Shown: positions 20,606 through 29,930 of the stretch, piece after piece
How positions within the stretch are numbered: position 1 is the first letter of the stretch
Layout: each line of letters starts with the position of its first letter
DNA from: CBDCWO01 sp965223405
Lineage (GTDB): Bacteria > Bacteroidota > Bacteroidia > Chitinophagales > Saprospiraceae
Assembly (NCBI GenBank): GCA_965223405.1
Contig: CBDCWO010000006.1
Coordinates: 5,766,001 to 5,830,000, forward strand
DNA: 64,000 bases
Direction of reading: 5' to 3'
The notes under the pieces: model-generated
Database searches by the model: none
What the model was told of the DNA's origin: nothing
What the model saw: the letters and a program-made list of their open reading frames with translations, nothing else
Made by a program: the position numbers and the translations under genes

Positions 20606-20950
20606 ATGTTGTGGACGCATTTAATTAATGCCAACCAAATCTACCATATTATCGAGGAATCTAATTCAACCCCCTGTGTTATTTTTAAGCATAGTCGTCG
20701 CTCACCTGTAAGCAATTTGGCTAAAAGAAAGTTAGAAACTGAATGGCCATTTTCCTTGCAAGATGTGAAGGCTTATTATCTAAATGCTAAAAAATATCAC
20801 CGTCTCTCCCGGCTTCTTTCATCTGTTTTTGGTACGGGAAACGAGTTACCTCAATTAATTATTATTGCTGATGGAAAGTGTATTTATAGCACTTGCCAAT
20901 CTGAAATCGAAGTACGGGAGTTACAGGATTTGCTTGCTGTAGCTGCCTAG
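20606..20950 (+). CDS. YtxJ-like thioredoxin-fold protein lacking the usual Cys
   Basis: 114 residues with the monothiol thioredoxin-like fold of the YtxJ (bacillithiol-associated) family: CVIFKHSRRSPVS, ELPQLIIIADGK. In the family the motif after KHS normally carries a redox-active Cys (KHSxRC); here that position is Ser33. A Cys at residue 24 lies earlier, at the start of the preceding strand. It either acts without redox chemistry or has lost function. Its stop abuts the mnmD ATG. Confidence 0.7.
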   Translation: MLWTHLINANQIYHIIEESNSTPCVIFKHSRRSPVSNLAKRKLETEWPFSLQDVKAYYLNAKKYHRLSRLLSSVFGTGNELPQLIIIADGKCIYSTCQSEIEVRELQDLLAVAA

Positions 20951-21637
20951 ATGATTTCGAATACCAGCATAATTACCAAAGACGGGACCCCCTCAGTGTA
21001 CAGTGCTCTCTTCGGCGCTACGTATCATTCTATGCATGGAGCGATGCAAGAAAGCCAGCATGTATTTGTTAAGCATGGGCTGGATAGTTGTTTGCAAAAA
21101 AACTCCAATCGACCTATACGCATTTTTGAAATGGGGTTCGGTACGGGCCTGAATTGCCTGCTAAGTATAATATCTGCACAAAGGAGCACTAATACTATTA
21201 AGTACCATGGAGTTGATAGCCATCCACTCCCCTATTCATTTCTTAAAGAGCTAAATTATTCCAGATTTCTCAACAGTAAGAAATCAAGGGAATATGAATT
21301 AAAGTTGCATGACATCCCCTGGACTGGAATAGAAAGTTCGATTACTCCTTCAATAACCGTTGCCAAATATCACTTGCGAGTAGAAGAATTTCAATCACCT
21401 AACTCCTACGATTTGATTTATTACGATGCGTTTGCACCTGCTGTTCAACCCGAATTGTGGGAAATTCCCATCGTTTGGCAAATGTACGGATTGTTACATC
21501 CAGGTGGAATATTAGTTACGTATTGTGCACAGGGTCAATTTTTTAGAAATTTACAAAAGGTAGGATTTGATGCGATCCGATTGCCGGGGCCACCGGGGAA
21601 AAGGGAGATGATTCGGGCCGTTAAGCCTTCACATTAA
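20951..21637 (+). CDS. mnmD: tRNA (5-methylaminomethyl-2-thiouridine) methyltransferase MnmD
   Basis: 228-residue Rossmann methyltransferase that completes mnm5s2U at wobble position 34 of tRNA, corresponding to the N-terminal half of E. coli MnmC without the oxidase half. Motifs: YHSMHGAMQES, SAM loop FEMGFGTGLNCL, YYDAFAP and GLLHPGGILVTYCAQG. The ATG follows directly on the upstream stop codon, so it is in an operon with the YtxJ-like gene. Confidence 0.9.
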   Translation: MISNTSIITKDGTPSVYSALFGATYHSMHGAMQESQHVFVKHGLDSCLQKNSNRPIRIFEMGFGTGLNCLLSIISAQRSTNTIKYHGVDSHPLPYSFLKELNYSRFLNSKKSREYELKLHDIPWTGIESSITPSITVAKYHLRVEEFQSPNSYDLIYYDAFAPAVQPELWEIPIVWQMYGLLHPGGILVTYCAQGQFFRNLQKVGFDAIRLPGPPGKREMIRAVKPSH

Positions 21638-21640
21638 TTC

Positions 21641-23128
21641 CTAATCATAACGATCACCATACAATTTTTTGGCAGCAGGTTCATATTTATCATCCGCTAT
21701 CCACTTAGGAGCACTTTCCATATTTCCAATCAAATAGGCAGAATAGGTAAAAGCCTTCCAGAACCGATTCAAGTATTGGTAATCCAAGGTCTCAGGGTTG
21801 TCAGTTACCTGATGATAGTTTTTCCTGATTTCTTCATCAAACGCTCTAAATCCGGGTGAGAATGTTGGTGCGGGTATCCCTTTGTCAGCGAACCTTACAT
21901 TATCCGACCGGTCAAAAAGGTTTTGTTCGGCTGCCGGGTCGATCACAATGCCCAGATTATAGGCATCACAGGCTTTTTTCATTTCGTTTGCTGTTCCTAC
22001 CCTATCGTAACCCATAACACTTACTACAGAAGTATCCGAGTATCCGGCTCCGTCGCTGTTCAAATTATACCGAATGGATTCTAAAGAAATTGGTGGATTA
22101 TCGACAAAATACTTACTTCCCAAAAGGCCTATTTCTTCAGCAGTCCACAAAGCAAAGATTACCGATCTCTTTGGTCGATGCATGTTGAGTTGTTCGGCTG
22201 CAGCCAACACCGCAAGGATACCGATGCCGTTATCCCTGGCACCATTAAAAATCGTATCCTGCTCTATGTCACCATTTGATGATTTGGTTCCAACATGATC
22301 ATAATGAGCGGATAAAAGAATAAATTCATTCTTTAAGTCTGGATCGGTTCCTTCCAACCAACCAAGTACATTTTTGGCCTCCACTGCTTCTGAATTGATA
22401 CCGGAATGATCAAGAGTTCCTTTGAATCCTTCTTGTGAAGTAATTTTGCCAATAGATTCCTGGTCGAGAGAAATCATGGCATAAAACAGTGACCGCTGTC
22501 CGCCTTTAGTCGATTCATCTATCACAAGCCTGGGACGATTTGCAAATCTGGATATAAAATTCCAGGGTGTATTCATAGTGTAAATATCCACCATTCCCAA
22601 GGCGCCTTGAGATTTGGCTATTTCCAATTTTTGATCAATCATCTGCATTGCCTGGAAAGGACTTCGGGTCTCCCCATTCCCAACAATACCTATTACATAT
22701 TTGCCGGCCACATCTTTTCCATTATAATCTTCAGCCGAAATTCCGTGATTGACAAATACAAATTCACTTTCGGTGTTTGTCGCCTCTCCCTTGAAGACCA
22801 CAAGGCTATCTCCCTGCTCCAAACGGTGATTTCCAAAGCTCAGAAAGCCCGTACCAGGACGCACCCGTTTAAAAGGTATCGTTTGATAATAATTATCCAA
22901 GCCTGGCAGATTTTGTAAATTGTTCTTGCGAAAAACTTCAGCAATAATGCTGGCAGCTATATTTTGCCCCAACTCTCCGGTATTTCTTCCCTGCAATTCA
23001 TCCGATGCTATAATTCTCATCAAACTGTTTAAAGACTGCGCATCCCAACTTTGGTCAATAGGACTTTGTGCAAATCCTGGAAGAATAAATAAAAGGAAAA
23101 TTAAACTCCAGAAAACCTTACTTACCAT
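21641..23128 (-). CDS. M28 family zinc aminopeptidase
   Basis: Exported metallopeptidase. The start is set at the Met giving signal peptide MVSKVFWSLIFLLFILPGFAQ (495 residues); the longer ORF adds 25 residues before it. A PA-like insert lies around residues 125-230, then the two-zinc M28 core: SAHYDHVGTKSS (His, Asp), NGARDNGIG (bridging Asp), WTAEEIGLLGS (Glu) and the later VIDPAAEQNLFDRSDNV. Likely cleaves peptides in the periplasm or outside. Confidence 0.88.
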   Translation of the reverse strand: MVSKVFWSLIFLLFILPGFAQSPIDQSWDAQSLNSLMRIIASDELQGRNTGELGQNIAASIIAEVFRKNNLQNLPGLDNYYQTIPFKRVRPGTGFLSFGNHRLEQGDSLVVFKGEATNTESEFVFVNHGISAEDYNGKDVAGKYVIGIVGNGETRSPFQAMQMIDQKLEIAKSQGALGMVDIYTMNTPWNFISRFANRPRLVIDESTKGGQRSLFYAMISLDQESIGKITSQEGFKGTLDHSGINSEAVEAKNVLGWLEGTDPDLKNEFILLSAHYDHVGTKSSNGDIEQDTIFNGARDNGIGILAVLAAAEQLNMHRPKRSVIFALWTAEEIGLLGSKYFVDNPPISLESIRYNLNSDGAGYSDTSVVSVMGYDRVGTANEMKKACDAYNLGIVIDPAAEQNLFDRSDNVRFADKGIPAPTFSPGFRAFDEEIRKNYHQVTDNPETLDYQYLNRFWKAFTYSAYLIGNMESAPKWIADDKYEPAAKKLYGDRYD

Positions 23129-23445
23129 TCGAATAGATTTTAAAATGAAAGCCGAAAATAAGAAAAATAGTTCCGCTAGAACCGGCATACTTAAATTTCT
23201 CAATATATTGAGGTTAAATATTCTTTTTCTAAGATTTGAAAACTCAATCCTAGTACACTCAAAATTCTAGCCCTTGACTGCTAAATATGTGGCATTAATA
23301 TGAACAAGAAACCGTTGATTAGGGTAACAAATTTATAACCTGGATCTGAGTTATGTCTACAAAAAACAAAAAATAGATTGAACAATCTTGAGAAAAAGAA
23401 CGCTTGTAGAAAACCAAAGATGAATTTAAAAACAAATAAGGACGG
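23129..23445. other. Intergenic region between divergent M28 peptidase and symporter
   Basis: 317 AT-rich bases. I see a perfect 14-base palindrome CTCAATATATTGAG at 23199-23212 that could be an operator but also could be chance in AT-rich DNA. No gene or RNA was found. Confidence 0.35.
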
Positions 23446-24747
23446 ATGAAAAATTTGGCATTACACTGGAAAATTCTTATTGGAATGGCATTGGGAGTGC
23501 TGTGCGGCTTAGGAGCCGCATTACTCGGATGGAACGATTTTGTTTCGGATTGGATTAGTCCATTTGGTACGATCTTTATTCGGCTTTTGAAGGTGATTGC
23601 TGTTCCCCTCATCATTTTTTCATTGATAAAGGGAATATCTGAATTACAGGATATCTCCAAGTTGTCCATTATGGGAGGTCGAACCTTAGGTATTTATATT
23701 ATAACAACTATCATTGCCGTTTCGGTAGGTTTGATGGTTGTAAATATCATTAAACCAGGAAATTCCATTAATGAGCAAACCCGTCAAGAACTGTTGGAAG
23801 GATACGCTAGTGATGCCGGTTCAAAAATTGCTTTGGCGACTCAACAAAAAGACAAAGGTCCTCTTCAACCATTGGTGGATATAATCCCCGAGAACTTTCT
23901 AGCTTCGGCTAGTGATAATAAAAATATGCTCCAGGTGATCTTTTTTGTGATCATTTTTGGGATTGGGATCATACTGATTCCTATTGAAAAGGCTAAGCCG
24001 ATCAAAGATTTGATCGACTCGCTGAACGAGGTGATTCTCAAAATGATCGATTTAATTATGTTGACCGCACCGTATGGAGTGTTTGCTCTACTGGCCGCAT
24101 TGGTGGTGGAATCTCCTAGTGTTGACCTATTTAAGGCACTTCTCTGGTATGCGTTTTGTGTCGTTTTGGGTTTGTTGATCATGATCTTTATAATCTATCC
24201 GATAGCAGTTAAGTTCTTTACCGGGATGGGACCCAGGACTTTTTTCCCGGGTATCGCTCCGGCACAATTGGTCGCGTTTTCCACCAGTTCAAGCGCTGCG
24301 ACCTTGCCCGTAACTATGGAAAGAGTTACAGAGCATTTGGGAGTGGACGATGATGTGAGTAGTTTTGTCCTTCCCATTGGTGCAACCGTCAATATGGATG
24401 GTACCAGTTTGTATCAGGGTGTAGCAGCGGTTTTTATTGCACAGGCATTTAATATTGACTTGTCTATTACCGATCAATTGATGATTGTAATGACCGCTAC
24501 TCTCGCTTCAATTGGTTCGGCCGCGGTCCCCAGCGCCGGCATGATCATGCTGGTAATAGTACTCGGGGCTGTGGGTATTCCAGAAGCAGGTTTAGCGTTA
24601 ATTTTTGCAGTCGACAGGCCCCTAGATATGTTGCGGACCGTGGTAAACATAACCGGAGATTCGTCTGTTTCTATGATAGTGGCAAAAAGTTTAAATAAAC
24701 TTACTGGCCCCCAAGTCAAAGATTGGGACGATCATTATAAAAAATAA
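23446..24747 (+). CDS. Dicarboxylate/amino acid:cation symporter (DAACS family)
   Basis: 433-residue membrane carrier of the GltP/SdcS type that takes up glutamate, aspartate or C4-dicarboxylates with Na+ or H+. Eight membrane helices with two re-entrant loops; the hairpin loop motif STSSSAATLPVTM and the unwound helix motif NMDGTSLYQGVAAVFIAQ are both intact, as is the later SIGSAAVPSAG loop. The exact substrate cannot be read from sequence. Confidence 0.92.
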   Translation: MKNLALHWKILIGMALGVLCGLGAALLGWNDFVSDWISPFGTIFIRLLKVIAVPLIIFSLIKGISELQDISKLSIMGGRTLGIYIITTIIAVSVGLMVVNIIKPGNSINEQTRQELLEGYASDAGSKIALATQQKDKGPLQPLVDIIPENFLASASDNKNMLQVIFFVIIFGIGIILIPIEKAKPIKDLIDSLNEVILKMIDLIMLTAPYGVFALLAALVVESPSVDLFKALLWYAFCVVLGLLIMIFIIYPIAVKFFTGMGPRTFFPGIAPAQLVAFSTSSSAATLPVTMERVTEHLGVDDDVSSFVLPIGATVNMDGTSLYQGVAAVFIAQAFNIDLSITDQLMIVMTATLASIGSAAVPSAGMIMLVIVLGAVGIPEAGLALIFAVDRPLDMLRTVVNITGDSSVSMIVAKSLNKLTGPQVKDWDDHYKK

Positions 24748-24758
24748 ATTAATACTCA

Positions 24759-25289
24759 ATGGATAACAAAATTCTGGGACCTGGAAGCCGGGTCAAACAT
24801 CCAGCTTATGGAGAAGGAGTTGTCGTAAAAACCAATGTGGCGGCATACTCCGTTTGTTTCATACGTTTTGGAATGAAAATGGTAGGAAAAAATTACAGTG
24901 AATGGGAGATAATCGAGGCCCTACCTGTAGAGGAGGCGGTTAGTTTCACGGCAGCTGAAAAATCATTGGCCAAAATATTGAGAGCATGGTCTGATATTTC
25001 AGAAATTGTACCCTTAGGAGATAAATGGAAGGACGGCTTGATGATTCTGCGACCAGGTGAAGAAGGGCTCAAAGATAAAGAAATACCTATCGATACTTTT
25101 TTCCACAAAATCGTAATGGTCCGAGACCGTGTCCGAGTCATGGAGCAGCGGATTAATTCTCATCGTGGATTGAGTGATGAAGAAAAAATTAACTTACAGC
25201 AATACATTACTAGAATCTATGGAAGCCTAACGACCTTCAATGTATTATTTAAGAAAAAAGAAGACCATTTTGTGGGCGAAAAATCTTAG
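24759..25289 (+). CDS. Hypothetical protein with Tudor/CarD-like N-terminus
   Basis: 176 residues, not assigned to a known function. Residues 6-45 (GSRVKHPAYGEGVVVKTN, then an Ile-Arg-Phe strand) resemble the Tudor-like beta-barrel seen in CarD and at the C-terminus of UvrD/PcrA helicases, which bind RNA polymerase; the remainder is charged and helical. It starts 11 bases after the symporter and overlaps the next gene by 50 bases. Confidence 0.6.
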   Translation: MDNKILGPGSRVKHPAYGEGVVVKTNVAAYSVCFIRFGMKMVGKNYSEWEIIEALPVEEAVSFTAAEKSLAKILRAWSDISEIVPLGDKWKDGLMILRPGEEGLKDKEIPIDTFFHKIVMVRDRVRVMEQRINSHRGLSDEEKINLQQYITRIYGSLTTFNVLFKKKEDHFVGEKS

Positions 25290-26595
25290 TCTGTATCTCA
25301 TGCTCCTAAGCATTGTTTTACTACATGACTGCATTGTGCCGGTGAATAACTTCCAGGCGATTGCTCCAGGAACCTGGAGGGGCTCGTTGCAAATCTCACC
25401 TCCTCAATCCCCGGCTGAGGCGGATATAAAAGACCAATCTGCCATCAGCGAGGATGAAGGAATCTATATCCCTTTTTTATTTGAGGTGATCTATACTGCT
25501 GTAGACTCCTTTTATATCGACATTCTTAATGGTGAAGAAAGAATTCGAGTGGACCATATCGATTTTGGAAGAGATATGCGCATTGCGAAGGATACATTTG
25601 CCTTTTATTTTGATATTTACGATTCGTACATTTCAGGGGTTTATCATGAGGATGTAATGCAGGGTTATTGGGTTAGGAACAATCGAACTAATTACCGTAT
25701 TCCATTTGTTGCACACTACAGCGTTCCAGATAGGTTTGAGCCTAAAGCTCAGAAACCAGAACATGATTTATCAGGCAGATGGGAGACCTACTTTTCTATT
25801 GAAGATGAAAAGAAAAAATATCCAGCAATAGGAGAATTTGTGCAAAAGGATAACACTCTGATCGGAACTTTCATGACGGAAATAGGAGATTACCGATATC
25901 TTGAAGGGGATGTTTTTGCCTCACAATTTAGAATGTCGGTATTTGACGGGGCGCATGCGTTTTTGTTTACGGGAAAAGTCCAACCCGATGGAGGATTGTT
26001 AGGTACCTTTTATTCTGGAAATCATTATAAAACCCTGTGGGAGGCCAAGAAAAATGAAAACTTTCACTTGCCGCATGCTGATTCATTGACCTATTTGATA
26101 AGCCCAGAATCCGCCATCGATTTCAGCTTTCCCAATACAGAGGGCAACATGATATCCATTTTGAATCAAGAATTTTCAAATCGGCCGAAGATAATTCAGA
26201 TCATGGGTACCTGGTGCCCAAATTGCCGGGATGAAACCCTGTTTTTGAAGGAATACCTGGAAAAGCATCCTGGGATCGATCTGCAAGTTATTGCTCTGGC
26301 ATTTGAAAGTTACCAGGACAACAATAAAAACTTACGAATATTAAAAAAGTATAAAGAAAAATTAGGGCTTACCTACCCTATCCTGTTGGCAGGACATCGG
26401 GATAAAGATAAAGCCACTGGAAAATTGCCTTTTCTTAACCAAGTCATTTCTTATCCAACTTTACTGTTTTTAGATGCACAGAACAAGGTCGTAAGGATTC
26501 ATACTGGATTTACCGGGCCTGCCACCTCAGAATATCGTAAATTTGTTAGTGACTTTGAATCGACAATCAACCTATTGCTAGATCCGAATGGATAA
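25240..26595 (+). CDS. TlpA-type thioredoxin domain lipoprotein
   Basis: 451 residues. A basic N-terminus (LRKKK), hydrophobic stretch and LLHDC form a lipoprotein-like signal. The middle (about 60-290) is a beta-rich region of unknown role (GTWRGSLQI, GRWETYFSI, TGKVQPDGGLLGTFYSG), as in other Bacteroidota TlpA proteins. Residues about 310-440 are a thioredoxin fold with active site GTWCPNCRDE and cis-Pro YPTLLFLD. Probably a periplasmic thiol reductant. The start used overlaps the previous gene by 50 bases; an ATG at 25300 would remove the basic region. Confidence 0.8.
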   Translation: MYYLRKKKTILWAKNLSLYLMLLSIVLLHDCIVPVNNFQAIAPGTWRGSLQISPPQSPAEADIKDQSAISEDEGIYIPFLFEVIYTAVDSFYIDILNGEERIRVDHIDFGRDMRIAKDTFAFYFDIYDSYISGVYHEDVMQGYWVRNNRTNYRIPFVAHYSVPDRFEPKAQKPEHDLSGRWETYFSIEDEKKKYPAIGEFVQKDNTLIGTFMTEIGDYRYLEGDVFASQFRMSVFDGAHAFLFTGKVQPDGGLLGTFYSGNHYKTLWEAKKNENFHLPHADSLTYLISPESAIDFSFPNTEGNMISILNQEFSNRPKIIQIMGTWCPNCRDETLFLKEYLEKHPGIDLQVIALAFESYQDNNKNLRILKKYKEKLGLTYPILLAGHRDKDKATGKLPFLNQVISYPTLLFLDAQNKVVRIHTGFTGPATSEYRKFVSDFESTINLLLDPNG

Positions 26596-27364
26596 GAAGC
26601 TGACTTTGATCACAGGTGCTACTTCAGGAATTGGAAAAGCTACCGCCTATCTTTTTGCTCGTGAGGGTTACCCTCTTATTCTTACTGGAAGAAGAAAAGA
26701 GAAGTTGAATACTATTCGTCAAGATCTGCAGAACAAATATCAATCATCTATTACCCTTCTATGCTTTGATGTTCGTGATTATATGGCTTGTGACCGGGCA
26801 CTTGCTTCTTTAGGAGAACAAATTGGCAAAATTGAAATTTTAATTAATAATGCCGGTTTAGCCAAAGGGTTTTCACCCATCCATGAAGGAGATCTGGTTG
26901 ACTGGGAAACCATGATTGATACGAATATCAAGGGACTTTTGTATCTAACCCGTTTGATTTCGCCTCATATGGTAACTAAACGATCCGGCCATATTATTAA
27001 CGTCTCTTCAATCGCAGGGAAGGAAGTTTATCCCAATGGAAATGTATACTGCGGATCCAAATTTGCCGTAGATGCACTGACCAAGGCCATCCGGATCGAT
27101 TTGCATAAATACAACATCCGGGTAGGGCAAGTGGCTCCCGGTCATGTAGAAGAAACTGAATTTGCTAAGGTTCGGTTTAGCGGTGATGAAGAGCGTGCCA
27201 AAATTTATGAAGATTTTCTACCTCTAACCGCAAGAGACGTGGCGAATGCGATATATTATATGGCTACCAGACCTCCACATGTCAATATTCAGGATATTTT
27301 ATTGATGGGAACCCAGCAGGCAAGCAGTACCATTGTCGCGAGGAGTGGAAGGGAACTTGGGTAG
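26588..27364 (+). CDS. SDR family NAD(P)-dependent oxidoreductase (YdfG-like)
   Basis: 258-residue short-chain dehydrogenase. Cofactor loop TGATSGIGKATAYLF and a following TGRRKEKL, which favours NADP(H); NNAG; catalytic Ser in NVSSIAG and YCGSK. The pattern is that of YdfG-type 3-hydroxy acid (L-allo-threonine/serine) dehydrogenases, but substrate is inference. It overlaps the TlpA-type gene by 8 bases, so they are probably co-transcribed. Confidence 0.85.
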   Translation: MDKKLTLITGATSGIGKATAYLFAREGYPLILTGRRKEKLNTIRQDLQNKYQSSITLLCFDVRDYMACDRALASLGEQIGKIEILINNAGLAKGFSPIHEGDLVDWETMIDTNIKGLLYLTRLISPHMVTKRSGHIINVSSIAGKEVYPNGNVYCGSKFAVDALTKAIRIDLHKYNIRVGQVAPGHVEETEFAKVRFSGDEERAKIYEDFLPLTARDVANAIYYMATRPPHVNIQDILLMGTQQASSTIVARSGRELG

Positions 27365-27433
27365 TGAGTAGTGAGTAGTGAGTGAGTATGAGTAGTGAGT
27401 AGTGAGTAATGAGTATGAGTAGTGAGTAGTGTG
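27363..27433 (+). repeat. Short tandem repeat (GAGTAGT-type)
   Basis: Irregular tandem copies of GAGTAGT/GAGTAAT/GAGTATGAGT directly after the SDR stop codon, which itself lies inside the first repeat. A low-complexity minisatellite; length is likely variable between strains. Confidence 0.8.
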
Positions 27434-27986
27434 ACAATTGATAATGCCTGAATAAGGTTGTCGGTAGTAGGCTTTGCCCACTGTAGCCCTGGGCGTAAGT
27501 GGGTGATCGATATTTGTTTTATGAATTGGCAATTTCAATTTTAATGACAATGGCAATGACCAAGGAAGTGACATGAGTATCGGGTATTTGGTTTAAGATT
27601 TATGGGTGATCGGTGATCGATTTCAAGGGTGTTGTATCAGGTTTCAAGTATCAGTAAGGTTGCCCTTAGTCTGATTTCTGTTGTCTGACTTCTTATACTC
27701 TCATTGGTTTCCGTTCTGTTTATTAAATTGTCTACCTAAATTAAATACGTGGCAAGCCAATAGCCAAAGGCTAAATGCCAAAAGCCAAACATCAGATTCC
27801 CTAACCGGTACTACCAGACCTCCATTATTTTTGTTACCTTGCGGCGAAATTTGGGATATCCGGCGGATAGTAAAGATCTTGGTCGCTTGGTTCAGATTAA
27901 ACTTACTGCGATTTTTATCTGTGATAAATTTAAAAGGAAACCCTAAAGGGTCGATATTGACCGCATTATTAAATTATTTGGATTAT
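27434..27986. other. Gene-poor stretch leading into rpsU
   Basis: No gene was recognised upstream of rpsU in this stretch, and it contains repetitive word pairs such as GGTGATCGAT (27500s and 27600s) and AGCCAAAGGC/AAAGCCAAA. A degraded -7 box TACCTTG at 27835-27841 could start the rpsU transcript with a leader of about 140 bases. The leader can form small hairpins, for instance ACCC TAAA GGGT and GGTC GATATT GACC at about 27940-27975. Confidence 0.4.
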
Positions 27987-28175
27987 ATGATTATTATTGA
28001 TGTGAAGGATGGGGAAAACATCTCTCAAGCTTTGAAAAGATACAAAAGGAAGCACCGGGATATCCGATTATACCGGGAATTAAGGGAAAGAAGATATTAC
28101 ACCAAGCCTTCAACTAAAAGAAGAAATGAAATTTTAAACGCTGCATACAAATTAAAGTATCTAGCAGAAAACTAA
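27987..28175 (+). CDS. rpsU: 30S ribosomal protein S21
   Basis: 62 residues beginning MIIIDVKDGENISQALKRY and rich in Arg/Lys, the size and pattern of bS21 (KPSTKRRNEILNAAY at the C-terminus). bS21 helps mRNA engagement on the small subunit; in Bacteroidota it helps sequester the anti-Shine-Dalgarno tail of 16S rRNA. The ORF is open 102 codons upstream, but that part has no homology and includes the promoter-like region, so the internal ATG is the start. No Shine-Dalgarno sequence precedes it. Confidence 0.88.
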   Translation: MIIIDVKDGENISQALKRYKRKHRDIRLYRELRERRYYTKPSTKRRNEILNAAYKLKYLAEN

Positions 28176-28514
28176 TATCTCACCGAGAATTTACCGACAT
28201 GCCAGTTGAGTTACTTGGCATGAACAATTTATTCCTTCGTTCTTTAGCTTTTCATTTTCAGTCCATACCTTAGATCACTGGATTAATACATTTTAATGGA
28301 TTGCAGGCCATCTTATGCTTTGCTACTGTATTCCTAAGTCTGGTATTGGTGACTGCCCTTGTAATAAAGTACTCTTCCCCCTGTCGACCTGATTGGTTTT
28401 GCTTTTAAATGCAGTGAATAGTTAATAATTTTGGATAACATTTAATGTGGGTAAGTTGCTATATTATATATTTGAAGAAAATGGTTTCCTTAATTGAATA
28501 GTAACAAACTTCTT
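28176..28514. other. Intergenic region rpsU to sulfatase operon
   Basis: 339 bases. An inverted repeat CATGCCA (28198-28204) / TGGCATG (28216-28222) follows rpsU but lacks a T-run, so it is a weak terminator candidate. A -7 element for the sulfatase genes is at the right end. No coding sequence seen. Confidence 0.4.
28467..28474 (+). promoter_or_regulatory. Bacteroidota -7 element for the sulfatase pair
   Basis: TATATTTG, matching TAnnTTTG, 40 bases before the ATG at 28515. This is the only good match in the intergenic region. Confidence 0.45.
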
Positions 28515-29924
28515 ATGAAAATCAAGCTGCATTTTCTGTTTTTGGGTATTCTCCTTTCTTCATTTTCGCTAGCTCAGGAATTCAACCGAAAAGACAGAGA
28601 TAAACCCAACATTATTCTAATTGTAGCTGATGATTTGGGGTATGCGGATCTGAGTATAAATGGCAGTCAACAAATCCGCACCCCGCATATCGATCGTTTG
28701 GCAAAAGAGGGCGTAAAATGTACACAGGGCTATGTATCGTCCGCAGTATGTAGTCCGTCTAGAGCAGGATTGTTAACCGGACGAAATCAAGTAGAGTTTG
28801 GTTATGATAATAATCTGGGTGGATCTCAACCCGGATTCGATCCTGAGTATTTGGGATTGCCTCTTTCGGAACAGACCATTGCGGATCGATTAAAACCCTT
28901 AGGTTATGTAAACGGTTTGGTGGGGAAATGGCATTTAGGATATGAACCACAATTTCACCCATTAAAAAGGGGGTTTGATGAATTTTGGGGTTATACCGGT
29001 GGAGGTCACGATTATTTCAAATCTGAACCTGATGGCAAGGGTTACCTCAGTCCTATTGAATGCAATTACAAAACTCCGGCTCCAATAACCTACATAACCG
29101 ATGATGTTGGAACGGAATGTATCGACTTTATCAAACGGCATCAAAACGAACCTTTTTTCTTGTTTGCCTCATTTAATGCCCCCCATACTCCAATGCAAGC
29201 TACCGAAGAAGATCTCCACCTTTACCGACACATTAAGGAAACTCGGCGTCGCACCTATTGCGCTATGGTTCATCGTCTGGATGTCAATGTGGGCCGAATA
29301 ATAGACATGGTCGATGGTTTAGGGTTAAGGGAAAATACCATTATCCTTTTTATCAGTGATAACGGAGGGCCGGTGAACACCAATGCTTCAATCAACGCTC
29401 CTTTCAATGGTCAAAAAGGAATTTTACTGGAAGGGGGGATTCACGTGCCTTTTTTAATCTCGTTTCCTGGAACTATCCCATTGGGAATTACTTATGACAA
29501 ACCAGTCATTTCGCTTGATTTTGCACCTACTATTGTAGCATTGGCTGGTGGCTCGATTGCAGAGAAGGATGGGCTTAGCGGAAAAAACCTAATGCCCTAC
29601 TTAAAGGGAAATGTAAAGTCTCATCCTCATCAACAATTGAAATGGAGATTCACTATTAGTGCAGCAATTAGACAAGGTGCGTGGAAACTTATTCGACTTC
29701 CGGATCGATTACCTATGCTTTACCACTTACCATCAGATATTTCAGAACTTAATAATGTAGCAGCCTCAAATCCTGAAAAAACTGCAGAATTGCTCAAACA
29801 GCTAGGGCAGTGGGATGTGGGATTGCCTCATCCGGTATTTTTGGAAGGTGCCGTATGGAAAAAACGGCAATTGGAATTGTATGATAAGAAATACCCTTTG
29901 AACCAACCTAAAATAAGCGAATAG
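28515..29924 (+). CDS. S1 family sulfatase (secreted)
   Basis: 469-residue formylglycine-dependent sulfatase with signal peptide MKIKLHFLFLGILLSSFSLAQ. Metal-binding IILIVADDLGYADL is followed by the C-x-P-x-R modification motif CSPSRAGLLTGR; GLVGKWHLG, FNAPHTP and ISDNGGP complete the active site. It hydrolyses sulfate esters, probably of algal polysaccharides given the fucose genes downstream; substrate is inference. The preceding TTG at 28494 is not used because the ATG gives the signal peptide. Six bases separate it from the next sulfatase. Confidence 0.9.
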   Translation: MKIKLHFLFLGILLSSFSLAQEFNRKDRDKPNIILIVADDLGYADLSINGSQQIRTPHIDRLAKEGVKCTQGYVSSAVCSPSRAGLLTGRNQVEFGYDNNLGGSQPGFDPEYLGLPLSEQTIADRLKPLGYVNGLVGKWHLGYEPQFHPLKRGFDEFWGYTGGGHDYFKSEPDGKGYLSPIECNYKTPAPITYITDDVGTECIDFIKRHQNEPFFLFASFNAPHTPMQATEEDLHLYRHIKETRRRTYCAMVHRLDVNVGRIIDMVDGLGLRENTIILFISDNGGPVNTNASINAPFNGQKGILLEGGIHVPFLISFPGTIPLGITYDKPVISLDFAPTIVALAGGSIAEKDGLSGKNLMPYLKGNVKSHPHQQLKWRFTISAAIRQGAWKLIRLPDRLPMLYHLPSDISELNNVAASNPEKTAELLKQLGQWDVGLPHPVFLEGAVWKKRQLELYDKKYPLNQPKISE

Positions 29925-29930
29925 ACAAAT

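Noticed and set aside
27681..27986. 102-residue N-terminal extension of S21
   Set aside because: No similarity to bS21, codons look random, and the stretch includes promoter-like sequence.
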